Assembly: GCA_002371335.1 (NCBI GenBank)
Contig: DFHP01000095.1
Span: 1-12,900 of the forward strand
Source of the DNA: Eubacterium sp. UBA3720
GTDB taxonomy: Bacteria; Bacillota; Clostridia; Lachnospirales; Lachnospiraceae
Length of the DNA stretch: 12,900 bases
Direction: 5' to 3'
Shown here piece by piece: positions 7,110-12,885 of this stretch. Each line of letters opens with the position of its first letter. Within the stretch, counting starts at the first letter, position 1. The notes beneath the pieces were generated by a model, which ran no database searches, had not been told where the DNA came from, and saw nothing but the letters and a program-made list of their open reading frames with translations. The position numbers were made by a program, and so were the translations under genes.

Positions 7110-7384
7110 CTCAGCGGGGGAGTCCCCCGCCTTTGTAGACGGTGGGTTAAAACATATTTAACTCAGTGGCGGGTGACGATCCCCGACTGAGTTCAAGCCT
7201 TCGGCGGATCGCAGCCGCGCTCAGTGGAAGGGGCTTTGCCCCGAGCGCGGCGCGGCAGGAACGCCGGAGGCGTTCCTGAATTTGCAGTAAATTTTATCAA
7301 TTTCCCATGAAACAAACCCTTCGGGGGATGCATACGCCGCACAGAGGAAGGCGGCAAAGCTTGCGTGCCGAAGCGGGAGGCTTC
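7110..7384. repeat. Composite hairpin repeat, copy 3 (expanded), between convergent genes
   Basis: This fills most of the gap between the convergent HIT and murG genes. In order: GCGGGGG-AGT-CCCCCGC (7114-7120/7124-7130); AACTCAGT/ACTGAGTT (7160-7167/7186-7193); CCGCGCTC/GAGCGCGG (7215-7222/7243-7250), enclosing GGGGC-TTT-GCCCC; AGGAACGCC-GGA-GGCGTTCCT (7257-7265/7269-7277), followed by GAAT; a GGGGGATGCATACGC block (about 7324-7338); and GAAGC/GCTTC (7370-7374/7380-7384). The first, fourth and fifth modules match copies 1 and 2. The extra hairpins look like an insertion between modules. Some hairpins may also end transcription from either side, but none has a strong T run. Confidence 0.65.
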
Positions 7385-7390
7385 AGTATA

Positions 7391-8455
7391 TTACTTTCGT
7401 GTGGCGTCGATGAGATCGAGGATTACGCTGACGGAATCAAGATGGCCTCCGGCTTTCATCGCGGCAATATATTTGTCCCTTGAGGAATACAGTTTATATA
7501 CGGCGTCAGTCAGGCTTGCTTTTGTCAGCTCTTCCTGAGGAAGTACCATGCTGTAGCCTTGTTTTTCAAAAGACTGAGCGTTCAGGATCTGATCGCCGCG
7601 GCTCGCGTCGGCTGCGAGCGGTATCAGAAGATTCGGTTTTGCAAGGGAAGCGATCTCGCAGATCGCGTTTGCGCCGGCTCGTGAGATCATCAGATCGGCA
7701 AGAGCAAACAGGTCAGGCAGTTCATCTCTGATAAATTCATACTGAGCATATCCCACGGTGTCTTTCAGGCCGCTGTCAAGGTTTCCCTTTCCGCAGAGAT
7801 GTATCACATTAAAATCTTTTAGAAGTTTCGGCAGAATCTCCCGCACGGTATCGTTTATGATGACTGATCCCAGGCTTCCGCCAATGATCAGAATTACGGG
7901 TTTGTCGTCTGTGAAGCCGCAGAAGGCTTTTGCTTTTTCCGGGTCTCCGGAGGACAGTTCTCTGCGGATGGGCGAACCTGTAAGAACCGCTTTTCCGCGG
8001 GGGAGATTGTTTAAGGTCTCCGGAAAATTACAGCAGATCTTCGAAGCGGAAGAAATACAAAGACGGTTGGCCAGTCCCGGAGTCATGTCGGATTCATGTA
8101 TGATGACCGGGATCTTTCTTTGCTTTGCAGCCCATACAACAGGAACAGTAACGAAGCCGCCCTTGGAGAAAACAATGTCCGGATTCAGTTTCTTCAGTAT
8201 GCTGTGAGCGTCAAATATACCCTTTGCTACTCTGAACGGATCGGAAAAGTTCTTCAGATCCAGATAGCGGCGAAGTTTTCCGGAGGATATTCCGTAATAT
8301 GGAATGCCCAGCTCTTCAATCATCTTTCGCTCCATACCGTTATGGGAGCCGATGTATGAAACGCGGTAGCCGCGCTCCTGCAGTCCCGGTATAAGAGCTA
8401 TGTTAGGAGTTACATGTCCGGCTGTACCGCCGCCGGTCAACACAATATGCTTCAT
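7391..8455 (-). CDS. murG: UDP-GlcNAc:lipid I N-acetylglucosaminyltransferase MurG
   Basis: A 354-aa GT28-type peripheral membrane glycosyltransferase that adds GlcNAc to lipid I to make lipid II, the last cytoplasmic step of peptidoglycan precursor synthesis. Seen: GGGTAGHVTPN (8-18), the first glycine-rich loop; FSKGGFVTVP (96-105); HESDMTPGLANR (120-131); GGSLGS (192-197); and the UDP-GlcNAc pocket SRAGANAICE (258-267, Glu267), then DQ (288-289) and NA (292-293). The HESD form of the middle motif differs from the HEQN form of many MurGs. I recall it in a longer Firmicutes version. The gene stands alone rather than in a mur/fts cluster. AGAAAGGA (8466-8473) is its ribosome binding site, ten bases from the start. 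A second, paralogous MurG elsewhere in the genome cannot be excluded. Confidence 0.9.
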   Translation of the reverse strand: MKHIVLTGGGTAGHVTPNIALIPGLQERGYRVSYIGSHNGMERKMIEELGIPYYGISSGKLRRYLDLKNFSDPFRVAKGIFDAHSILKKLNPDIVFSKGGFVTVPVVWAAKQRKIPVIIHESDMTPGLANRLCISSASKICCNFPETLNNLPRGKAVLTGSPIRRELSSGDPEKAKAFCGFTDDKPVILIIGGSLGSVIINDTVREILPKLLKDFNVIHLCGKGNLDSGLKDTVGYAQYEFIRDELPDLFALADLMISRAGANAICEIASLAKPNLLIPLAADASRGDQILNAQSFEKQGYSMVLPQEELTKASLTDAVYKLYSSRDKYIAAMKAGGHLDSVSVILDLIDATRK

Positions 8456-8496
8456 GAATATATGATCCTTTCTTATTTGCTGATCTCTCCCGATAA

Positions 8497-8524
8497 TTAT
8501 TATCTTTTAAAATTCAAAAGTCAA
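8497..8524 (-). promoter_or_regulatory. Promoter of murG
   Basis: On the minus strand TTGACT (8519-8524), a 16-base spacer, and TAATAA (8497-8502) lie 41 bases upstream of the murG start codon. Both hexamers are close to the sigma-A consensus. It is back-to-back with the promoter at 8549-8577. Confidence 0.55.
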
Positions 8525-8548
8525 GCAATCCCCGGGAAGACATGGTTC

Positions 8549-8577
8549 TTGTTTGTAAAGAAAGTTAGTCATATAAT
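8549..8577 (+). promoter_or_regulatory. Promoter of the MBL/beta-CASP nuclease gene
   Basis: TTGTTT (8549-8554), an exact 17-base spacer and TATAAT (8572-8577) lie upstream of the nuclease gene. Initiation near 8584 would leave a leader of about 85 bases before the start at 8671. Confidence 0.65.
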
Positions 8578-8670
8578 ATATATTTAAGAGAGGATCGGCT
8601 TCTTCCGCGGGAAGTGTCGGGTCATACAGAATGCGGAGCGAGATCGATTCCCGGAGAAAGGGGTGTTGGT

Positions 8671-10269
8671 ATGAAACTGATGTTTATTGGCGCAGCACAT
8701 GAAGTTACTGGCAGCTGCTATTACCTGGAAGCGGCAGGCAGCAGATTCCTGGTAGACTTTGGAATGGAACAGGGCCCGGATACTTATGAAAATCAGCCGC
8801 TGCCGGTGAAAGGTGAACAGATCGATTTTGTTCTTCTGACTCATGCTCATATCGATCATTCAGGCAATCTTCCGGCATTGTACGCGGACGGATTCCGGGG
8901 AGAGATTTTTGCCACAGCGGCGACTGCCGATCTGTGCAGCATTATGCTTCGTGACAGCGCGCATATTCAGGTATATGAGGCGGAATGGAGAAACAAAAGG
9001 GCGAAGCGCTCAGGAGGCGAAATATATAAGCCCGTATATACGATGGAAGATGCCATGGGAGCGATCGGGCAGCTCCGGAAATGTCCGTACGGCAGCATGA
9101 TAGAACTAAGACCGGGCATACATGTCCGGTTCGTAGACGCCGGACATCTTCTGGGTTCCGCGAGTATTGAGATATGGATAACTGAAGAAGGTGAAACCAG
9201 AAAAATAGTGTTCTCCGGAGATATCGGCAACGTCAATCAGCCGCTGATAAACGATCCTACATATATCGATGAGGCTGATTATGTAGTAATGGAGTCTACA
9301 TATGGAGACAGAAGCCATGGCGAGGTGCCGGATTATGTGAATTCGCTTGCCGCTGTCATGCAGCAGACCTTTGACAGAGGGGGAGACCTGCTCATCCCGT
9401 CGTTTGCGGTTGGAAGAACACAGGAAATCCTGTATTTTATCCGGCAGATAAAGGAGATGAAGCTGATCAGCGGACATGATTTTGTGGTATATCTGGACAG
9501 TCCGCTGGCAATCGAGGCCACCTCTATTTTTGACGAACACTATGAGGATTGTTATGATGAGGAGGCAAAAGAGCTGGTCAGCAAAGGCGTCAACCCTATA
9601 CGTTTCTATGGTCTCAGGACGGCCATCACCGTTGAAGATTCGAAGAATATCGAATATGATGAAAGACCAAAGGTGATCATTTCTGCCAGCGGCATGTGCG
9701 AGGCCGGACGTATCAGGCATCATCTGAAGGATAATCTCTGGCGCAAAAACTGTACAGTTCTTTTCGTTGGATATCAGGCGGTCGGAACCACGGGACGGGC
9801 GCTGGTGGAAGGAGCCGAAAAAGTCAGATTATTTGGCGAGGATGTGATCGTAAACGCAAACATTATGGTACTGCCGGGCATAAGCGGTCACGCTGATAAT
9901 ACGGGACTGATGAAATGGGCGTCTGCTTTTACACGCAAGCCAAAAAAGGTGTTCGTCTGTCATGGCGAGGATCTGGTGACGGAGATTTTTGCGGAACGCC
10001 TGAAAAAAGAGCTGGGATATGAAGCTGTGGCTCCCTACAGTGGTACGGTCTATGATCTGATGACCGGTGAAGCAGCAGAAGAAGCAATGCCTGTTCCGGT
10101 GAAAAAGAAAAAAGCGGCGGCACGGAAGGCGACCAGCATATTTGCCAGACTCGTTGCGTCCGGACAGAGGCTTATGGATGTTATTTATAAAAATGAAGGA
10201 AGTCCGAATAAGGATCTGGCGAAATTTGCTTCCCAGATAGATGCTTTGAGTGATAAATGGAACCGCTGA
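8671..10269 (+). CDS. MBL-fold beta-CASP hydrolase with RNA specificity domain
   Basis: A 532-aa metallo-beta-lactamase-fold protein of the beta-CASP group, related to CPSF73/Ysh1-type RNA endonucleases and KH-less archaeal and bacterial relatives. Seen: the zinc motif THAHIDHSG (H58, H60, D62, H63), GHLLGS (H159), FSGDIG (D184), the beta-CASP region with MESTYGD (207-213), SASGMCEAGRIRHHL (338-352), and GISGHADN (H407) as the last metal ligand. All metal ligands are present, so it should be active. It probably cleaves RNA, although few bacterial members have been tested. A Lys/Ala-rich tail from about 474 to the end is not part of the core. The start at 8671 is chosen over 8614 because AAAGGGGTG precedes it and family members begin at the MKLMFIGAAHEVTGS strand. 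It is followed by mtnN, probably on the same transcript. Confidence 0.9.
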   Translation: MKLMFIGAAHEVTGSCYYLEAAGSRFLVDFGMEQGPDTYENQPLPVKGEQIDFVLLTHAHIDHSGNLPALYADGFRGEIFATAATADLCSIMLRDSAHIQVYEAEWRNKRAKRSGGEIYKPVYTMEDAMGAIGQLRKCPYGSMIELRPGIHVRFVDAGHLLGSASIEIWITEEGETRKIVFSGDIGNVNQPLINDPTYIDEADYVVMESTYGDRSHGEVPDYVNSLAAVMQQTFDRGGDLLIPSFAVGRTQEILYFIRQIKEMKLISGHDFVVYLDSPLAIEATSIFDEHYEDCYDEEAKELVSKGVNPIRFYGLRTAITVEDSKNIEYDERPKVIISASGMCEAGRIRHHLKDNLWRKNCTVLFVGYQAVGTTGRALVEGAEKVRLFGEDVIVNANIMVLPGISGHADNTGLMKWASAFTRKPKKVFVCHGEDLVTEIFAERLKKELGYEAVAPYSGTVYDLMTGEAAEEAMPVPVKKKKAAARKATSIFARLVASGQRLMDVIYKNEGSPNKDLAKFASQIDALSDKWNR

Positions 10270-10394
10270 GGGGACTTGTGAAGAAACTGTACAGGGACCG
10301 GCGAAGAGCTTTTTTGAGAAGCAAACCACAAAATAAACGGAAGTTCCCGGGATCTGCAGACGGAGCCTTACAGGAAAGGAAGGAAAATCAAAAA

Positions 10395-11093
10395 ATGGAA
10401 TTAATAGGAATCATTGGAGCGATGGACCAGGAGGTGCGTCAGCTGGCGGATGAGATCGTCGGAAAGACAATTTTAAAAAAAGCAGGAATGGAGTTTATTG
10501 AAGGCGAACTTTGCGGCAAGCAGGTCGTTGTCGTAGTATCCGGTATCGGCAAAGTCAACGCCGGAATATGCACACAGATCCTGGCAGATGTGTTTGAAGT
10601 GGACTGTGTAATAAATACAGGCGTGGCGGGAAGCCTTCGGAATGAGATCAATATAGGCGATATAGTAGTATCCACGGATGCGGTGCAGCATGATATGGAT
10701 GTTGTTCCTCTGGGATATAAGCCGGGACAGATACCCGGACTGCCGTCACTGGCGTTCAAGGCTGATGAAAAACTGGTCGAACTGGCATGTGAAATATGCA
10801 GAAAGGAAAACCCGGATATTCAGGTGTTCAAGGGAAGGGTAGCCAGCGGTGATCAGTTTATTTCAGACAAGGAAACAAAGGACAGGATCATCGGAACCTT
10901 TGACGCGTCCTGCGCGGAAATGGAGGGCGCTTCGATCGCACAGGCGGCTGTTTTAAACGGCATCCCGTATGTGGTGCTTCGCGCGATCTCCGACAAGGCT
11001 GATGGCAGCGCGCATATGGATTATCCGGCCTTTGAACAAATGGCTATCAAACACAGTATCAATCTGGTACACGGAATGCTCCGCAGTTTGTAA
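10395..11093 (+). CDS. mtnN: 5'-methylthioadenosine/S-adenosylhomocysteine nucleosidase
   Basis: A 232-aa cytoplasmic nucleosidase that splits adenine from methylthioadenosine, S-adenosylhomocysteine and 5'-deoxyadenosine. It clears these SAM by-products and feeds methionine salvage and autoinducer-2 formation. Seen: IGIIGAMDQEV (4-14, Glu13), SGIGKVNAG (49-57), NTGVAGSL (74-81), SGDQFIS (151-157), AEMEGASIAQ (174-183, Glu175), and RAISDKAD (196-203) with catalytic Asp200. The length is standard. The frame stays open 46 codons further up to 10257, overlapping the nuclease stop codon, but that stretch is basic and unlike the family. GGAAGG about twelve bases before 10395 and the usual N-terminus favour the later start. 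No terminator or promoter is visible between it and the nuclease gene. Confidence 0.94.
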   Translation: MELIGIIGAMDQEVRQLADEIVGKTILKKAGMEFIEGELCGKQVVVVVSGIGKVNAGICTQILADVFEVDCVINTGVAGSLRNEINIGDIVVSTDAVQHDMDVVPLGYKPGQIPGLPSLAFKADEKLVELACEICRKENPDIQVFKGRVASGDQFISDKETKDRIIGTFDASCAEMEGASIAQAAVLNGIPYVVLRAISDKADGSAHMDYPAFEQMAIKHSINLVHGMLRSL

Positions 11094-11147
11094 AGCTTAA
11101 GCGGGTAATTGCGAAACTAAGGAAGAGAAATTTGTGTGAATCGTTAC

Positions 11148-11211
11148 AGAATTTCCCAACCACATGGAATTTCATGATCAGACTGTTCAGAAATGGTATG
11201 TGGGAAGTTTT
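11148..11211 (+). repeat. Long-range hairpin element, copy B
   Basis: AGAATTTCCCA (11148-11158) pairs along all 11 positions with TGGGAAGTTTT (11201-11211), using two wobble pairs. The loop is 42 bases. The right half, ACTGTTCAGAAATG (11182-11195) plus the right arm, matches copy A (1277-1306). The left half is conserved only in its pairing bases and a CATGAT. It lies in the 3' flank of mtnN, before the shared terminator. It may be a 3' UTR element, a small RNA, or a miniature mobile element. Confidence 0.55.
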
Positions 11212-11237
11212 CGTTAAGCAGTTAAATATCAGAAGAA

Positions 11238-11279
11238 AGAAGAATAACAAAGTCCGCTCGCGGGCTTTGTTATTCTTCT
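11238..11279. terminator. Bidirectional terminator between mtnN and the convergent 87-aa gene
   Basis: An 18-bp stem (11238-11255 with 11262-11279) has a GCTCGC loop, one G-U pair, a GC core next to the loop, and A-rich left and T-rich right arms. Each strand therefore reads as hairpin plus U-rich tract. The right arm contains the TAA (11270-11272) of the minus-strand gene, so that gene's last codons are part of the terminator. Confidence 0.8.
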
Positions 11280-11533
11280 ATGATGTGCAATTCCAGAAAA
11301 TCAAAGTCCAGCTGTTCTATAAAATTATCCTGACGGAACTGTGTTTTACCGCTGCGTTTGAATTCTTTAATATTACGTTCCAGCCAGATCGGGCGGGAAA
11401 GGTCGAATTCGTAGCAAATAGTGTCCAGCGCATGAAAGATTTTATGTGTTCTGGTATCGTCAGAATCATCCTCTACGGTCATATCGCGAAGCAGGTGATT
11501 ATCTTTTATTATTTTTCCCCAAATCCGAAACAT
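11270..11533 (-). CDS. Small conserved hypothetical protein (87 aa)
   Basis: Starts MFRIWGKIIKDNHLL and is rich in acidic and aromatic residues. No signal peptide or membrane span is present, so it is probably cytoplasmic. I recall similar 85-95-aa proteins beginning MFRIWGK(I/V) as common unassigned genes in Lachnospiraceae. No function is known to me and no catalytic motif is visible. The frame is open upstream to 11743, but the start at 11533 is well supported by a perfect AGGAGG (11541-11546) seven bases before the ATG. It is convergent with mtnN and shares its terminator. A candidate promoter lies at 11654-11682. Confidence 0.8.
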   Translation of the reverse strand: MFRIWGKIIKDNHLLRDMTVEDDSDDTRTHKIFHALDTICYEFDLSRPIWLERNIKEFKRSGKTQFRQDNFIEQLDFDFLELHIIEE

Positions 11534-11653
11534 ATTTTTTCCTCCTGAATAAATCATTGAAAGCACTGCCTGCTCATTTTCGGGCGGAGTCCGGGACAGG
11601 ACGCAGATGCTTACAGATATGTCCGTTGTATGACGTTGGGATCCCGGCATCAT

Positions 11654-11682
11654 ATTATACATGAGGAGAAAGAAAAAATCCA
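11654..11682 (-). promoter_or_regulatory. Candidate promoter of the 87-aa gene
   Basis: On the minus strand a perfect TATAAT (11654-11659) has, 17 bases upstream, a weak -35 hexamer TGGATT (11677-11682). The implied leader to 11533 is about 110 bases. It contains GC-rich self-complementary pieces but nothing I can name. Confidence 0.45.
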
Positions 11683-11710
11683 TGTGAAGTGATCGGAAAT
11701 AATGAAATAA

Positions 11711-11775
11711 GATTAAAGTGTAAAAAGTCCCTCTTTCACACAATTTCCCGTACTCGTAGTTTTGACACCCGAATC
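11711..11775. repeat. Imperfect inverted repeat with GATTAAAGTGT motif
   Basis: The 18 bases at 11711-11728 (GATTAAAGTGTAAAAAGT) and the reverse complement of 11758-11775 (GATTCGGGTGTCAAAACT) agree at 13 of 18 positions. The left arm also matches the last 15 bases of the window (14 of 15). The element lies just upstream of the large RNA locus. Confidence 0.4.
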
Positions 11776-11894
11776 TGAAATAGAAAATCGGGACTTGAGT
11801 TGACGGAAAAAAAGAAGGATTGGATGGTTAAAACAGCATATGGGATGAAAAACAAATAAAAAAACTAAAAATAAAAGAAAAAAATAAAAATAGA

Positions 11895-11923
11895 TTGACA
11901 AATTGAAGGGGCTGTGCTAATAT
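11895..11923 (+). promoter_or_regulatory. Strong promoter of the large non-coding RNA, with A-rich upstream tract
   Basis: TTGACA (11895-11900) is a perfect -35. The spacer is 17 bases. TAATAT (11918-11923) is a good -10. The preceding 45 bases or so (about 11849-11894) are almost only A and T with repeated A runs, as in the UP elements of stable-RNA promoters. Initiation is expected near 11930. No start codon with a usable ribosome binding site and a reading frame of credible length follows. Confidence 0.8.
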
Positions 11924-12634
11924 ATGACCAAATAAAACAACTCGCATCTGTTTGAGAAAGAAAATCAAACAGATCGTGGGACGGAGGTATATACCAAAGG
12001 TTTTACCACCAGTTGTTTAATATCAATATGAAAGTGGTATTGCACAGCAGTTCCCGCAAGAAAGACCTTTTATAAGTGAGAAAAAAGGAATCGGTCTCCT
12101 GACTCAGAGTAGTGGGACCATGAAATGAAAGGTAATATGAGCTGGCAATTCATATTGATCAGTACCACAGATATGAAAAACTTTTCCCTGCATTATTTAT
12201 ACGATGATCGGGAAAAATCAAAACACCGGATTTCGATTCGGCAGCTGATAGAATAGATCATGTACGTATAGATAACGGAAATGGATTTTCTTATATGAAT
12301 TTCGAAATGCTTCAGAAAACGAGAACAGGAGCGGAAATAATTTAATAGTTGGATTTAATGTCAATTAGATTCAATTACTAAAAAGATCTTAAGTTACATG
12401 GAAAGAACATCCCAAACAGAAATTTATATTTCTGAAATAAAGATCCTCTTGAACGTGAAAACCGGATCACCGTAAATGAAACTCATCTGCAGCACGAGAA
12501 ACAAATATCTGAAAATACTTTAAAACATATCCCGTGAAATATGATTTTTGAGTTTGACATATCAAAAACAAACATATGAACTTTCTAAGTAATCATAAAG
12601 TACAGAAAGGACAATATCCTAAATTAAGATAAAC

Positions 12635-12673
12635 ATCAAAGATAAATATCAAAGATAAATATCAAAGATAAGT
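12635..12673 (+). repeat. Three tandem copies of a 13-base unit
   Basis: ATCAAAGATAAAT occurs three times head to tail (12635-12647, 12648-12660, 12661-12673). The third copy has G for A at position 12. It lies in the 3' third of the large RNA, where the sequence is otherwise single-copy. An unpaired, purine-rich repeat could be a protein-binding or spacer region. Confidence 0.85.
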
Positions 12674-12808
12674 ATCTCAGAAAAGATTGACATCTTAAAA
12701 AGGATAACGATCCGGAAAAGTACAATGAATACGATGCAGGAATGGAACCCGTAGAATCTCTCCTTATTGAAAGAGAGGAAAGAAAAAATTGAATAAAGAA
12801 GTTCATTA

Positions 12809-12877
12809 GGCAGCCGTTTTGTCAGAAAAGAGTTAACAGAAGTTAACAAAACTGATGAAGCGGCTGTCGTATTTTTG
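12809..12877 (+). terminator. Intrinsic terminator of the large non-coding RNA
   Basis: GGCAGCCG plus TTTTGTCAG (12809-12825) pairs with 12852-12868 to give 17 bp, including a few G-U pairs. The apex carries a second hairpin, GTTAAC/GTTAAC (12832-12837/12842-12847). The stem is followed by GTATTTTT. The CAGCCG/CGGCTG base and the T run are classic for factor-independent termination. Confidence 0.85.
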
Positions 12878-12885
12878 TGTCATAG

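Larger units (their letters stand above)
11930..12877 (+). ncRNA. Large structured non-coding RNA, about 950 nt, class not assigned
   Basis: Bounded by a near-consensus promoter and a strong terminator, with no credible protein frame; the longest plus-strand frame noticed has 39 codons. Stems seen in order: AAACAACT/AGTTGTTT (11935-11942/12011-12018), enclosing a perfect 10-bp hairpin (11946-11955/11965-11974); AGACC/GGTCT (12063-12067/12093-12097); AATATGA/TCATATT (12134-12140/12150-12156); TTTTCCC/GGGAAAA (12182-12188/12210-12216); CCGGAT-TTCG-ATTCGG (12226-12241); a 14-bp stem with GTCA loop (12346-12359/12364-12377); CAGAAAT-TTAT-ATTTCTG (12417-12434); GATCC/GGATC (12442-12446/12464-12468); TTTTTGA/TCAAAAA (12545-12551/12562-12568); CTTTCT/AGAAAG (12581-12586/12604-12609); AAGAT-TGAC-ATCTT (12683-12696); and TCTCTC/GAGAGG (12757-12762/12773-12778). 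The size matches giant ornate RNAs such as GOLLD, ROOL or OLE, but membership is untested. A decayed gene is the main alternative. Confidence 0.7.

Noticed and set aside
11446..11664. Plus-strand frames opposite the 87-aa gene (11132-11548 and 11446-11664)
   Set aside because: They are antisense to a gene with a perfect AGGAGG site and cross the bidirectional terminator or the element copy B.
12635..12673. CRISPR array
   Set aside because: The repeats are only 13 bases and directly adjacent, with no spacers and no cas genes.
12649..12849. 66-codon reading frame on the minus strand across the 3' end of the large RNA
   Set aside because: It starts inside the terminator hairpin, has no convincing ribosome binding site, and its Phe/Ile/Leu-rich product is what AT-rich antisense sequence gives by chance.
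11930..12877. RNase P RNA, tmRNA, SRP RNA, 6S RNA, or a group I/II intron
   Set aside because: The unit is much longer than the housekeeping RNAs. I found no tmRNA tag frame or tRNA-like end, no recognisable intron domain V motif, and no intron-encoded protein.
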